Source: Pseudopedobacter sp965218985
GTDB lineage: Bacteria; Bacteroidota; Bacteroidia; Sphingobacteriales; Sphingobacteriaceae
Assembly: GCA_965218985.1 (NCBI GenBank)
Contig: CBDCMP010000007.1
Span: forward strand, 1,550,001 to 1,614,000
Direction: 5' to 3'
DNA length: 64,000 nucleotides
Shown piece after piece: positions 7,231 to 16,997 of this stretch. The position numbers and the translations under genes were made by a program. Positions within the stretch are counted from its first letter, which is position 1, and the number at the start of each line of letters is the position of its first letter. The notes under the pieces are model-generated. The model saw only the letters and a list, made by a program, of their open reading frames with translations, was not told the origin of the DNA and made no database searches.

Positions 7231-8124
7231 ATGATCCAACCTCCACATTTAAAAAAAGGCGATAAAATAGCCATCACCTGTCCGGCAAAATCACTCAAAA
7301 CCCCAATGACGGATGCCATTCAATTGTTAGCATCTTGGGGATTAGAAGTTGTTTTAGGGGAAACGGTTGATGCGGTCTTTCATCAATTCTCGGGTACTGA
7401 TGAATTGCGGGCTAAAGATGTGCAACGCTTTATAGACGATCCGGAAATTAAAGCGATAATCGCTGCAAGAGGCGGTTATGGCTGCATTAGGATCGTGGAT
7501 GAAATTGACTGGAACCCTTTGATTAAAAATCCAAAATGGCTGATTGGATTTAGTGATATCACCGTTTTTCATACACAACTGCAAAGTATGGGCATACAAA
7601 GTTTGCATGCACAAATGCCTTCCACCATATCCGGGAGCTCTAAAGAAGGATTGGAAACACTTAGAAAAGCTTTGTTTGGAGAAACCATCACTTATGAATT
7701 ATCATCTTCTCCTGAGAACAGATTGGGATCAGCGAAAGGCGAATTAATTGGAGGAAATTTAAGTCTTTTGACCGCCTGTATAAATGCCAAAAACGATTTT
7801 GATTATACTGAGAAAATCCTTTTTATAGAGGAGGTTGGAGAATATCACTATGTGGTTGACAGAATGGTGAGATGTCTTGACAGAGCGGGAAAATTTAAAA
7901 ATCTTAAGGGGTTGATTGTTGGAGGGTTTACAAATATAAAGGAAAATGAACCCGCTTTTGGATTCTCCACCCGGCAAATTATAGTGGATGTTATTGCTAA
8001 ATACAACTTCCCCGTATGTTATGATTTTCCTGCCGGACATTTGCCGGACAACCGGGCTTTGATTTTGGGGGAAGAAATAAATTTGAATATCAAGAATGAA
8101 GGTGTAAAAATAAATTATATCTAA
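7231..8124 (+). CDS. S66 family LD-carboxypeptidase (LdcA/MccF-like)
   Basis: The 297-residue protein has the S66 peptidase layout. The N-terminal half contains LKKGDKIAITCPAKSL, AARGGYGCIRIVDEIDW and WLIGFSDITVFH, whose GFSD holds the nucleophilic Ser. The C-terminal half contains LIGGNLSLLTAC, ILFIEEVGEYHYVVDRM with the Glu of the Ser-Glu-His triad, and DFPAGHLPDNRALILG with the His. LD-carboxypeptidases trim the terminal D-Ala from tetrapeptides during murein recycling; the related MccF proteins cleave peptide antibiotics. There is no signal peptide, consistent with a cytoplasmic recycling enzyme. It sits tightly between the nucleotidyltransferase and DoxX genes. Confidence 0.9.
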   Translation: MIQPPHLKKGDKIAITCPAKSLKTPMTDAIQLLASWGLEVVLGETVDAVFHQFSGTDELRAKDVQRFIDDPEIKAIIAARGGYGCIRIVDEIDWNPLIKNPKWLIGFSDITVFHTQLQSMGIQSLHAQMPSTISGSSKEGLETLRKALFGETITYELSSSPENRLGSAKGELIGGNLSLLTACINAKNDFDYTEKILFIEEVGEYHYVVDRMVRCLDRAGKFKNLKGLIVGGFTNIKENEPAFGFSTRQIIVDVIAKYNFPVCYDFPAGHLPDNRALILGEEINLNIKNEGVKINYI

Positions 8125-8532
8125 ATGGCTTATTTATCTAAACTTAACAACTACCGCAACACCGGCTTACTTTTAGGGCGGGTTGGACTTGGAGCGATGA
8201 TGATGTTTCATGGTATGCCGAAATTAATGGGTGGCCCCGAAAAATGGGCAGGAATAGGATCCAGCATGCACAATTTTGGAATCGATTTTTTACCTGCATT
8301 CTGGGGATTTATGGCAGGTTTTGCAGAAGGGATAGGAGGACTATTGATTGTATTAGGGCTGCTTTTCAGACCTGCCGCCCTACTCATCATCGTCACATTG
8401 GCTGTGGCCTTAAAACACCATCTTTCAGCAGGTGATGGCTTGATGGGTGCATCCCATGCCATTGAAACTGGTTTAGCTTTTGTAATGCTGCTTTTTCTGG
8501 GGCCCGGTAAGTATAGCGTGGATAAGAAATAA
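8125..8532 (+). CDS. DoxX family membrane protein
   Basis: The 135-residue protein has four hydrophobic helices. It begins with LLLGRVGLGAMMMFHGMPKLMGG, the usual DoxX start in which the first helix ends in HGxPKL, continues with FGIDFLPAFWGFMAGFAEGIGGLLIVLGLLFRPAALL and ends with a helix containing TGLAFVMLLFLGPG. DoxX-like proteins are small inner-membrane proteins associated with redox or thiol metabolism; the exact function is unknown. Its ATG follows the carboxypeptidase stop codon directly, so it closes the four-gene unit that begins at 6597, and a bidirectional terminator follows. Confidence 0.9.
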   Translation: MAYLSKLNNYRNTGLLLGRVGLGAMMMFHGMPKLMGGPEKWAGIGSSMHNFGIDFLPAFWGFMAGFAEGIGGLLIVLGLLFRPAALLIIVTLAVALKHHLSAGDGLMGASHAIETGLAFVMLLFLGPGKYSVDKK

Positions 8533-8536
8533 AAAA

Positions 8537-8558
8537 AACCTCCCGGAATTGGGAGGTT
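8537..8558. terminator. Bidirectional rho-independent terminator
   Basis: AACCTCCC and GGGAGGTT form an 8-bp stem with a six-base loop. The minus strand continues with a run of T, so it ends susD transcription as well as the convergent doxX unit. Confidence 0.85.
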
Positions 8559-8582
8559 CTTAGTGTTAGTTAATATTTTATA

Positions 8583-10049
8583 TTAAGGATTTTGAGTAAT
8601 CAATGGGTTTGCATTAATCTCATCTTGAGGAATCAAAAACTGCCACATTGGATCCCCTGAAGGAACATTCATTGTTAAAGCCAATGCTATTGTGTGGTTT
8701 GTCCCTGTTCTATCCAAAGGAAGGTCTAATCGTTTAAGATCAAAGAATCTAAATCCTTCACCCCAAAGCTCCACTCTCCTTTGAGTCATTATCTCGTCAA
8801 TCAAAGCTGCACTTGTATTAGTTGATTTGACATAGGAAGGATCCCTGTTCTTTGCTAGCGTATATAAAGCATCCGCAGCTGGGCCATCTTGACCTAACCT
8901 TGCTTCTGCCTCAGCTTCAATCAAGTACATTTCTGCAACCCTCATCATAGGAACATCTCCAACGCTCGTAGTGCCTGGTATCAAGAACTTTCCACTCATA
9001 TATGGTTTTCTTGTCCCTCCAGATGCCAGAGGAAACGAAGTGTTTGTCCCCGTGGGATCCCACATTGATTTTCTAATATCTGTTGATGAAATTTTATTAT
9101 ATAATACTGAATTAATTGCTTTTGGATTGGTTCTGTTATTTGTTGAACTAAAGTTACCCATGTAAGCGAAGAAAGAGTAGAAATAAGTGGTTTGATCTTC
9201 GATTTGGTGAGAGCCCCACATCCATTCTGGATTTGTATAATCATTAAATCCTTGCAAATATTGTGCATTGGACATCAGTGAATATCCCGACCTGGCTTCA
9301 CTGGCAAATTGAGCAGCTTTTGCATAATCTTGCATGGTTAAAGCAACCCTCGCTTTAATTCCTTTAGCCACACTGAGGTTAAAATGAGAAGCATTTAACC
9401 TTGCAGGTGCATTTGTAAAATTTATAATAGCGTCATCTAAATCCTTATTTATTTGAGTATATATCTCCTCTACTGTAGCTCTTGCCCTTGGAATAGACTC
9501 GCTTGATATTACTAATGGAATACCTTCTTGAGAATTAACGGCTCCAGATTGATACCTTTTTGCATAAAACTGTACCAACTGAAAATGAGACCACGCCCTA
9601 TAACATAATGCTTCAGCTTTAATTACCTTCTTATCAGCTTCAGGTCCACTTGCATTGTCTATGTTCTCAATCACTAAATTTGCATTGGCGATAATTGTGT
9701 AATAAAATTGATAAGGGTATTTGTCATCAGTATCCGTTGCACTTCTGTGTGCGGTCCATCTATAAACATTATTGAACCAGCCATTACCTGTTGAAGTCAT
9801 CACCAAATCATCTCCAAGCAAATCCGCATCAATCATAATTGAGCCCTGCCCCCCCTGATTTTGACGGCTATTATATTGAATATATAATGAACGATGAATT
9901 CCATTGATGGCAGCCTTAGCATTTTCAGTGGTTGTAAATATGGCTTGCGTACTTACTTTATCAGTAGGCTGCGTGTTTAAATAATCCTTTTTACATGCTG
10001 AAAAAGTCAGAATGGAAAACAAGAATGGATAAATTATATTTTTTTTCAT
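8583..10049 (-). CDS. SusD/RagB-like nutrient-binding outer-membrane lipoprotein
   Basis: The 488-residue protein starts with a lipoprotein signal (MKKNIIYPFLFSILTFSACKK, lipidated Cys near residue 19) followed by YLNTQPTDKVS, the typical SusD N-terminus. The TPR-like region includes LVIENIDNASG and EALCYRAWSHFQLVQFYA. The C-terminal SusD signature is RRVELWGEGFRFFDLKRLDL with the final LIPQDEINANPLITQNP. It forms the surface lid over the TonB-dependent channel encoded by the next gene upstream (15-base gap, same strand). No glycoside hydrolase or sulfatase lies beside the pair, so the substrate cannot be read from the context. Confidence 0.95.
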   Translation of the reverse strand: MKKNIIYPFLFSILTFSACKKDYLNTQPTDKVSTQAIFTTTENAKAAINGIHRSLYIQYNSRQNQGGQGSIMIDADLLGDDLVMTSTGNGWFNNVYRWTAHRSATDTDDKYPYQFYYTIIANANLVIENIDNASGPEADKKVIKAEALCYRAWSHFQLVQFYAKRYQSGAVNSQEGIPLVISSESIPRARATVEEIYTQINKDLDDAIINFTNAPARLNASHFNLSVAKGIKARVALTMQDYAKAAQFASEARSGYSLMSNAQYLQGFNDYTNPEWMWGSHQIEDQTTYFYSFFAYMGNFSSTNNRTNPKAINSVLYNKISSTDIRKSMWDPTGTNTSFPLASGGTRKPYMSGKFLIPGTTSVGDVPMMRVAEMYLIEAEAEARLGQDGPAADALYTLAKNRDPSYVKSTNTSAALIDEIMTQRRVELWGEGFRFFDLKRLDLPLDRTGTNHTIALALTMNVPSGDPMWQFLIPQDEINANPLITQNP

Positions 10050-10063
10050 GATTTCTATCTTAG

Positions 10064-13000
10064 TTAAAGTGTAACATTAAGCCCTAAACTCACAATGCGA
10101 GTAGGAACATAATCATTGGTATTGACTCCTGTAAATGATTGGGTCGGATCTAAGCCTTGTCTTTTAGAAAATAACAACAAATTTTCACCAGAAATATAAA
10201 CACGTGCATTTTTAACAGAAGCCTTGGAAATCAAACTCTTTGGTAGCGTATAATATAGTGTTGTAGCTTTAAAAGTAAGATAGGAAGCATTTATTAACCA
10301 TCTTGTAGACCCTGCATTATTGTAAGAAGAACGACCGACATCCAACCTGGGTATATTTGAAATATCACCAGGAGCTTTCCAACTATTCAACTGGTCCTTG
10401 TGTAAGGCTCCACCATATCCCGAATAAGTCATTAAAGCTGCGTAATTCCCATCATAAGCTTTACCACCAACCTGGTAATTTAAAAGAACAGATAAGGAGA
10501 ATGCTTTATAGTCAAAGGTATTGGTTAAACTTCCATAAAAATCAGGGATTGCACTTCCTCTGTAATCATATATTGCATTGTTAGGGTTGATGGTGTAAAC
10601 CTCTCCATCAATTGTTCTCAAATCAGTGGTAGCAGTTGCAAGAGGGGTATAAAGAGCTGAACCATCAGCGGGATCTACTCCCCTAAAATCCCTTAACCAA
10701 TATTCATAAATTGAATGCCCAACGGCCAATTGCTTTGTTCCACTAATAATAGTGGGTGTTTCTTCGGGCATTTTAGTGATTTGATTTTTAATGGTTGTCC
10801 AGTTTACATTTGCATTCCAACCGAACGATTTAGATTTTAAAATATCTCCACCCAAATTTATTTCAATTCCTTTATTGTACATCGTACCGATATTCCTAGA
10901 AATACTGGTAATTCCAACTGAAACCGGTAATGGAACATCGAACAGCAAATCTTTCGATCTTCTATCAAAAACTTCAAAACTTCCGTTCAGTCTATTTTTG
11001 AATAGGGCAAACTCCAATCCAATATCCGTTGTGCTGTTGTTCTCCCAGTGTAAATCAGGAGTGCCCAAACTGCTTTGCCGCAAACCCGGTTCAGCTGCAT
11101 TATTATAATCTAAGTCATAGAATGCCTGATATTTATAATATGCTTGAGAGCCATTGGAATTCAGCAAACCGTCATTTCCAACCTCACCATAAGAACCCCT
11201 TAATTTTAGATAATCAATCCATTTTACCTTTTGCATAAACTTTTCCTGACCTATATTCCATGCAGCACCTAAAGAGTAGAAATTACCCCATCTTGATTGT
11301 TCAGAAAATCTTGAGGTCCCATCTCTTCTAAAGGATGCATTAAGAAAATATTTCTCATCATAATTATAGCTTACTTTACTAAAAACTCCCTCCGTCCTAT
11401 ATTTGTCAGTATAAGTAGTTAAATCGCTCGTGGTTGTAAAATTGATCAATTCAGTATTACCATCTAATATTTGGGTGTTTCTTGAACCTGTGAAATAAAC
11501 GTAGTTATAGTCGTAATTTTCGTGTCCTGCTAAAACTTCCACATTATGTTTATCAAATGACTTGGAATATCTTAGCAACTCATTAAGGTTATAACTTGTT
11601 GTGGTAGAATTAGTTTTATTAGCCCGCCCTGCCGGTGCCCCATCACCTACGATTTTATTTTCGTAGGTTGATCCTAAGTAGTTAGAAATATCAACGCTAA
11701 CATTGGTTGTAAATTCAAAATCTTTAAGAAAATTGATAGTTCCAAATGTTCTGGCACCTAAAACATTTCTTTTGAAAAGGTTATCGTTGTAATTAGTTTC
11801 TGCAACAACATGTCTCCCAGGACTTGCATTTGCCGGACGTGTGGGTGAACCTAGGCTCGCTAAATTGCCTAGATCGTAAATTTTCTCTCCGTTTGCATCC
11901 AGTAAAAATTCCCCAGTTGTAGGATTATGGGCATATACGGGATAAATTGGGCCAATGTTTCTCGAGAAGAAAAATGGGTTTACGTAAGAAGTTCCGCCGG
12001 TTCCACTGGCCTGATTAGATTTTGTAATATTACCTGATAAATTCAAACCTGTTTTGAACCATTTTAAAGGATTCGAATTAAGATTTAATCTGCCATTATA
12101 CCTATTAAAATCAGATCTGATTACATAACCTTTATCGTTTAGATAACCCAGAGAGACGTAATAATTTGTTTTGGCAGATCCTCCGCTGGTTGAAAAACTA
12201 TAATCACTTCTATTTCCTGTCCGTTTCAAAGGTTCAGCCCAATCCAAATCATTATAAAGTAAGAATGCACTTGGATTTATTTTACCATCCGTTCCCACTA
12301 TTGCATTACCAGGTACGTTAAACGGATTATATGCCAACAAACCTTTAATCTCATTTGATGCCTTTAAATTCGCCACATCATAAGTTAATGGTGTACCTGT
12401 TGCAGGATAAACCAAACTATTACGGTAGGCCTCCCATGCAGCTGGATAATATTGATAAGGATCTAATCTTTCGTATTCTTTAATTCCTCTTGAACTTATT
12501 CCTTGTACAACTTTAATATTTACATCATCCTTACCTGCTTTCCCTTTTTTTGTAGTGATGATAATCACGCCATTTGCAGCTCTTGCCCCATACAGAGCTG
12601 CAGAAGAAGCATCTTTCAAAATTGATACCGATTCGATGTCTTCCACATTAATGTTAGAAACATTGCCAGAATAAGGAACTCCATCCACCACATATAATGG
12701 ATCATTTGAAGCTGAAATGGAGCCGAAGCCCCTTATTCTTACAGAAGGACCAGCACCAGGTTGCCCACTTCCAGAATTGGTTTGAATGCCAGGTGCAATG
12801 CCAGCCAAGGCATTGTTGATGTTTGTTATAGGCCTGTTGGTCAAATCTTTGGCATCTAAGCTGGCGACTGAACCTGTTATAGCTTCTTTTTTAGTGGAGC
12901 CATAAGCAACCACCACCACTTCAGATAGCTGTTTGTTATTCGCTTCTAAAGAAACATTGATAACAGATTTACTTCCGATTGTGATGGTTTGTGATAGAAA

Positions 13001-13231
13001 TCCGATATAAGAGATCTCTAAACTTTTTGCATTACTGGGAACATTCAACGTGAAATCTCCACTTCCACTAGTTTGGGTTCCTAAATTTGTTCCAGTTACT
13101 CTCACTGAAACCCCCGGAAGCGGCAAGCCATCTTCTTTTCCTATCACCTTACCGGTGATTCTTTTGTCTTGTGCTGTTACGCTTATAGCTAAAAGCATCA
13201 GGACGAATAAACTTTGTAAAAGTTTCTTCAT
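10064..13231 (-). CDS. SusC/RagA-like TonB-dependent outer-membrane receptor
   Basis: The 1055-residue protein has a signal peptide (MKKLLQSLFVLMLLAISVTAQ), a carboxypeptidase-D-like domain (ITGKVIGKEDGLPLPGVSVRV... to about residue 105), and a plug with the SusC hallmark VVAYGSTKKEAITGSVAS followed by PLYVVDGVPYSG and SILKDASSAALYGARAANG. A 22-strand-type barrel ends near YVPTRIVSLGLNVTL. It imports oligomers bound by the neighbouring SusD in a TonB-driven cycle. No anti-sigma or sigma gene is adjacent, so regulation is not of the usual FecIR type here. Length and organisation are normal. Confidence 0.96.
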   Translation of the reverse strand: MKKLLQSLFVLMLLAISVTAQDKRITGKVIGKEDGLPLPGVSVRVTGTNLGTQTSGSGDFTLNVPSNAKSLEISYIGFLSQTITIGSKSVINVSLEANNKQLSEVVVVAYGSTKKEAITGSVASLDAKDLTNRPITNINNALAGIAPGIQTNSGSGQPGAGPSVRIRGFGSISASNDPLYVVDGVPYSGNVSNINVEDIESVSILKDASSAALYGARAANGVIIITTKKGKAGKDDVNIKVVQGISSRGIKEYERLDPYQYYPAAWEAYRNSLVYPATGTPLTYDVANLKASNEIKGLLAYNPFNVPGNAIVGTDGKINPSAFLLYNDLDWAEPLKRTGNRSDYSFSTSGGSAKTNYYVSLGYLNDKGYVIRSDFNRYNGRLNLNSNPLKWFKTGLNLSGNITKSNQASGTGGTSYVNPFFFSRNIGPIYPVYAHNPTTGEFLLDANGEKIYDLGNLASLGSPTRPANASPGRHVVAETNYNDNLFKRNVLGARTFGTINFLKDFEFTTNVSVDISNYLGSTYENKIVGDGAPAGRANKTNSTTTSYNLNELLRYSKSFDKHNVEVLAGHENYDYNYVYFTGSRNTQILDGNTELINFTTTSDLTTYTDKYRTEGVFSKVSYNYDEKYFLNASFRRDGTSRFSEQSRWGNFYSLGAAWNIGQEKFMQKVKWIDYLKLRGSYGEVGNDGLLNSNGSQAYYKYQAFYDLDYNNAAEPGLRQSSLGTPDLHWENNSTTDIGLEFALFKNRLNGSFEVFDRRSKDLLFDVPLPVSVGITSISRNIGTMYNKGIEINLGGDILKSKSFGWNANVNWTTIKNQITKMPEETPTIISGTKQLAVGHSIYEYWLRDFRGVDPADGSALYTPLATATTDLRTIDGEVYTINPNNAIYDYRGSAIPDFYGSLTNTFDYKAFSLSVLLNYQVGGKAYDGNYAALMTYSGYGGALHKDQLNSWKAPGDISNIPRLDVGRSSYNNAGSTRWLINASYLTFKATTLYYTLPKSLISKASVKNARVYISGENLLLFSKRQGLDPTQSFTGVNTNDYVPTRIVSLGLNVTL

Positions 13232-13405
13232 ACAGTTGTTGATTAGTTAGTTAAAAAGTGTTAATTAACTCTAAATATAAAGTGCCTTTTTGTTAACTAC
13301 AAGTAAAAACTTACTGAAATAACATAATAAGTAATAAATAATTGATACACAGATAAATACGTTTTGTTCAATTATATACATTCATCGTTATAAAATTTTT
13401 AAATA

Positions 13406-13413
13406 CAAATCTA
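13406..13413 (-). promoter_or_regulatory. Candidate -7 box for susC
   Basis: Plus-strand CAAATCTA reads TAGATTTG on the minus strand, matching TAnnTTTG. A weak -33-like TTTA lies about 18 bases upstream. It would give a leader of about 170 nt before the start at 13231. The remainder of the 355-base gap between susC and the PadR gene is AT-rich and shows no other feature apart from the PadR promoter. Confidence 0.35.
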
Positions 13414-13573
13414 TAATATTTTTGATTTCATTAAAATAAATGTATAACATTACGATTTTCTAAATTTATATTTTAAGCAATAAAAAGTCGTATCATTTTA
13501 AGCCATTCAACTGTATTTTTATGGTAAAAATCATTTATATTACTTTGTATTGCATAATACCAACTAATACATA

Positions 13574-13581
13574 TATCTTTG
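13574..13581 (+). promoter_or_regulatory. Candidate -7 box of the PadR/PspC unit
   Basis: TATCTTTG fits TAnnTTTG and ends four bases before the ATG at 13586. A TTTG at 13544-13547 is a possible -33 element with 26-base spacing. The nearby repeated TTTGTATT words and the inverted ATAC/GTAT words (GTATTGCATAATAC) could also serve as a PadR operator. Confidence 0.4.
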
Positions 13582-13585
13582 TATT

Positions 13586-13939
13586 ATGATTGTAGACAAT
13601 ACACAAACTCAGATGAGGAAAGGCATTTTGGAATACTGCATCCTCTCTATCATCTCCCGCGGAGAGATATATGCCTCGGATATCATAGAAGAGTTAAAGG
13701 CCGCTAAGCTTCTTGTGGTAGAAGGTACGCTGTATCCTCTTCTCACGCGTTTGAAAAACAACGGATTGCTCAATTATAATTGGCAGGAATCCACCTCGGG
13801 CCCTCCCAGAAAATACTACGAATTATCTGATACAGGCAAAGAAGTGCTACATCATTTGGATCAAACCTGGTTCGATTTAGCCTACGCCGTTCAAACCAGC
13901 ATCAAAGAAAGAGTCATCAACATCAATTCAAAACCTTAA
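13586..13939 (+). CDS. PadR family transcriptional regulator
   Basis: The 117-residue protein is a PadR-type winged helix: MRKGILEYCILSIISRGEIYASDIIEELK (helix-turn-helix start), VVEGTLYPLLTRLKNNGLLNY (recognition helix) and PPRKYYELSDTGKEVL (the wing, very conserved). The short C-terminal helix serves dimerisation. The start at 13586 is very close to the presumed -7 box; the ATG at 13613 (MRKG) is an alternative. It is four bases ahead of the PspC-domain gene. In this order the regulator normally represses its own operon and responds to envelope or antibiotic stress (known for the family; not shown here). Confidence 0.93.
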   Translation: MIVDNTQTQMRKGILEYCILSIISRGEIYASDIIEELKAAKLLVVEGTLYPLLTRLKNNGLLNYNWQESTSGPPRKYYELSDTGKEVLHHLDQTWFDLAYAVQTSIKERVININSKP

Positions 13940-13943
13940 AATC

Positions 13944-15590
13944 ATGAATAAGACGATCATCATTAATATAAGTGGTGTGATTTTTCACATTGAAGAAGAC
14001 GCTTACGAAACGTTAAAAAACTACATGAATGACATTAAACATCATTTCGCCTCCTACCGTGATAATTTTGAAATCGTCACGGACATTGAAAACAGAATCG
14101 CTGAGATGTTCTCTGAGCTACTTCTGAAAGAGAATAAACAAGTGATTGTTCAATCAGACGTAGCCACAGTGATCGCTAAAATGGGAAATGCAGAAGATTT
14201 CAGGGAGGATGCTGAAAGTGAGTTCAGTCAATCCAACGATTATGCTTTTTCGAAAAGAAAATTATTTAGGGACGTTGATGATCGCATCATTGGTGGGATT
14301 TGTTCCGGGATTGGGCACTATTTTGAAATTGAAGCCAGATGGATCCGGGTGGCATTCTTCGTACTTTTCATTTTCTATGGTTTTGGATTATTGCCTTACA
14401 TTCTGTTATGGATGGTGATGCCCAAAGCAAAATCAAGAACGGAGAAAATGGAGATGAAAGGTGAAAGAGTCAATCTTCACTCTTTCCAAAGGAATGTGGA
14501 GGAGGAGATCAATGCGGTTAGGACAAACATTCATAAAGCTTCTGAATATGCCCGGCCGGGTTTGGGCAGATTGGGATCTTTTATAAGGGATGTAATCAAC
14601 GGTTTGATTGGATTTTTGGGAGGAACCGGCAGAATAATTTTGAAAATCATGGGATTTATCATCCTCGCTTTTACAGGGTTAGGGTTGATAGCTGCATTCA
14701 TCGTCTTTGTAGTTTTTTTAGGTTATCTGAGTAACTCAGAGGTAGCCACTATTTTCCCATTAAATGCCATCGCAACGAATTTAAGGCCTGCCATTTATAT
14801 TTGTTCGTTTTTAGTGATGCTGATACCCCTATTAAGCATCATGCTCTTAATGATCAGCATCTTATTTAATAGCCGCAGAGTGACCCGCCCTATTGGTTTT
14901 AGTATGCTGATGATATGGATCATCGCCTTGGCTGTGGGTGTGTTTTGTATTGCCAAAAACACTACAGATTTTAAGGAAGAGGCAAGTTTTAGTGAATCCA
15001 TTACACTGAAGAAAAACCAGAATAACGTTTATTATTTGCAAATGGGACAGGAACGGACTATCCAGGAAAATACTTATAAGGAAAACGGAACAGATAAAAT
15101 CATCACCATCACAGGTAATAATCAGGAGTTTGATACCCCAAACCGCGTGAATATGGATTTAAGCTTAACGGAAAATGACAAACTTTCTCTCATCAAGACT
15201 TTTACCGCAAGGGGGAAAGATTTTGATGCTGCATTGAAGAATGCCCGCCACATAGCGTATTATTATTCCCAAAAGGATTCTTTGTTAACCTTCGATTATC
15301 GATCGGGTTTACCGGATGGAAGCTTATGGAGAGACCAAGAGGTCAGGTTAAGGCTAAATGTTCCTATTGGAAGCACCATTTACCTGCAAAACAGGCTAGC
15401 CCGTCATTTTTTACAAAACCAGATGTATGATTGCCTGGATTATCGTGATGATGATAATAGTTACATTAAAGTCACGGCCACCAAAGAAGGTTTTTCATGT
15501 AGAAAAACTCAAAAATCCATAGACAGACAAAGAGAATACAATAAAGAGAATCAGATTGAAGAAGAGGTAAATGAAACTGTTATCTTTTAA
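13944..15590 (+). CDS. PspC-domain membrane protein
   Basis: The 548-residue protein begins with a soluble domain of about 100 residues (MNKTIIINISGVIFHIEEDAYETLKNYM...) typical of Bacteroidota PspC proteins. The PspC domain follows (FRDVDDRIIGGICSGIGHYFEIEARWIRVAFFVLFIFYGFGLLPYILLWMVMPKAKSR, about residues 107-170). Three or four more membrane helices lie between residues 225 and 335, and the end is a C-terminal extracytoplasmic domain with a GSTIYLQNRLARHFL segment. PspC proteins sense or buffer envelope stress. It is co-transcribed with the PadR gene. Confidence 0.88.
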   Translation: MNKTIIINISGVIFHIEEDAYETLKNYMNDIKHHFASYRDNFEIVTDIENRIAEMFSELLLKENKQVIVQSDVATVIAKMGNAEDFREDAESEFSQSNDYAFSKRKLFRDVDDRIIGGICSGIGHYFEIEARWIRVAFFVLFIFYGFGLLPYILLWMVMPKAKSRTEKMEMKGERVNLHSFQRNVEEEINAVRTNIHKASEYARPGLGRLGSFIRDVINGLIGFLGGTGRIILKIMGFIILAFTGLGLIAAFIVFVVFLGYLSNSEVATIFPLNAIATNLRPAIYICSFLVMLIPLLSIMLLMISILFNSRRVTRPIGFSMLMIWIIALAVGVFCIAKNTTDFKEEASFSESITLKKNQNNVYYLQMGQERTIQENTYKENGTDKIITITGNNQEFDTPNRVNMDLSLTENDKLSLIKTFTARGKDFDAALKNARHIAYYYSQKDSLLTFDYRSGLPDGSLWRDQEVRLRLNVPIGSTIYLQNRLARHFLQNQMYDCLDYRDDDNSYIKVTATKEGFSCRKTQKSIDRQREYNKENQIEEEVNETVIF

Positions 15591-15630
15591 TCTGATTTAC
15601 AGGTAATCTTAAACTTATAAATTTTCATAA

Positions 15631-15663
15631 ACAAGCCTTCTGGTTTTTAATCAGAAGGCTTGT
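15631..15663. terminator. Bidirectional terminator between the PspC gene and the amidohydrolase
   Basis: ACAAGCCTTCTG and CAGAAGGCTTGT form a perfect 12-bp stem with a nine-base loop, followed by CTTTT. It lies between convergent genes. Confidence 0.85.
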
Positions 15664-15684
15664 CTTTTAAAAGAGTTATCCTAA

Positions 15685-16983
15685 TCAATCGGCTTTTATG
15701 CCATATTTATCAGCATATTTTTTATAAAGCTGCTTTTGAACATTGTTTAAATCAATGTCGCGGCCTTGAATATAAGCCTTAGTGATTTTGTTAGTCCGCA
15801 TATCCAAAGCATCTCCTTCAGAAATAAGGATGTTGGCATCTTTTCCAACTTCCAGAGTCCCTGTTTGAGCATCAATCCCCAATATTTTAGCGGTGTTAGA
15901 AGTGATGGTGGCTAAAGCTTCTTCTTTGGTTAAGTCATAAGCAGCTTCGGTGCCTGCCATGAATGGAAGATTACGCTGTTGCCAATAGCCATCTACGCTC
16001 ATGGCGATTAATAGGCCTGCATCGTGTAGGATTTTGGCGTTTTTATAAGGGACATAAACGTCGTCATCATCATTCCCCGGAAGAGAATGGCTTTCATACA
16101 TAATGACAGGAATATCATGATCTTTTAAAAAGCTGGCGATTTCAATGGCATCCTCAGCACCAACCAAAACTGGTTTAATGCCAAATTCTTCAAAAAACTT
16201 TACCACTACAATGATGTCTTTTTGATCGTGGACATTCACAAAAGCTTTCTTTGAACCTGTGAACAAACCTTTCATGGCCTCAAAACGGGCATTCACGGTT
16301 TGGGGTTTGGTTTCAGAATAGGCCTTTGCTTGTGCAAAGTAGTTTTTTAATTCGGCCATTTGCTTCTGATAGCGTTCCTTTTGTTGTTCTTCCGACACGG
16401 TGGGACCAAACCTTCTTCCGCCTCTTGGCTTTGCCGTAGGCCAGTTAAAATGAATTCCCATATCTGCTTTGTAGGCGGCATCCTGCCAATTCCAGGCATC
16501 TAATTGAACGACAGAGGAAGTGCCGGAGATCAATCCACCTTGCGGAGTGGCCTGAGAGATAAGAATTCCGTTAGAACGAACGGTTGGGATGACACGGGAA
16601 TCAGTATTGTAAGCGATGAGCGCTCTCACATGAGGATTCATGGAGCCAACCTCCTCTTCATCCCTGGTTGCCCTCACTGATTCCACTTCCACTAGCCCCA
16701 AATAATTGACCGGAGCTATAAAACCCGGATAAATTTGCTTCCCATCTGCCTTGATGACAGTGATATCCTGAGGTACTGCAACACCTTCTTTTACAGCAGT
16801 TATTTTTCCGTTGGAGAAGATGATGGTTCCGTTTTGGATAACGTTACCGTTACCTATATGGATGGTTCCGCCCACGATAGCGATTGTACCCGGTTGTGGT
16901 TTTGCGGGTGATATAGTCGCCTGGGCAAAAGCTGCTTGTGCAGCTATATTGAAAACGATGAATTGATAGATGAATTTTTTCAT
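15685..16983 (-). CDS. Secreted amidohydrolase-family protein lacking the HxH motif
   Basis: The 432-residue protein begins with a signal peptide (MKKFIYQFIVFNIAAQAAFAQ). An amidohydrolase beta-sandwich (IAIVGGTIHIGNGNVIQNGTIIF) precedes the barrel and returns at the end (AKILGIDAQTGTLEVGKDANILISEGDALDM). The first metal motif, normally xPGxxDxHxH, reads IYPGFIAPVNYLGLVEVE, with no histidines, so catalysis of the usual metal-dependent kind is doubtful. I chose the start at 16983 because the longer reading overlaps the upstream gene. It lies 14 bases behind the large tandem amidohydrolase; similar two-gene sets occur elsewhere in Bacteroidota and may form a periplasmic complex (inference). Confidence 0.82.
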   Translation of the reverse strand: MKKFIYQFIVFNIAAQAAFAQATISPAKPQPGTIAIVGGTIHIGNGNVIQNGTIIFSNGKITAVKEGVAVPQDITVIKADGKQIYPGFIAPVNYLGLVEVESVRATRDEEEVGSMNPHVRALIAYNTDSRVIPTVRSNGILISQATPQGGLISGTSSVVQLDAWNWQDAAYKADMGIHFNWPTAKPRGGRRFGPTVSEEQQKERYQKQMAELKNYFAQAKAYSETKPQTVNARFEAMKGLFTGSKKAFVNVHDQKDIIVVVKFFEEFGIKPVLVGAEDAIEIASFLKDHDIPVIMYESHSLPGNDDDDVYVPYKNAKILHDAGLLIAMSVDGYWQQRNLPFMAGTEAAYDLTKEEALATITSNTAKILGIDAQTGTLEVGKDANILISEGDALDMRTNKITKAYIQGRDIDLNNVQKQLYKKYADKYGIKAD

Positions 16984-16997
16984 GACTTTGCTCTTAA

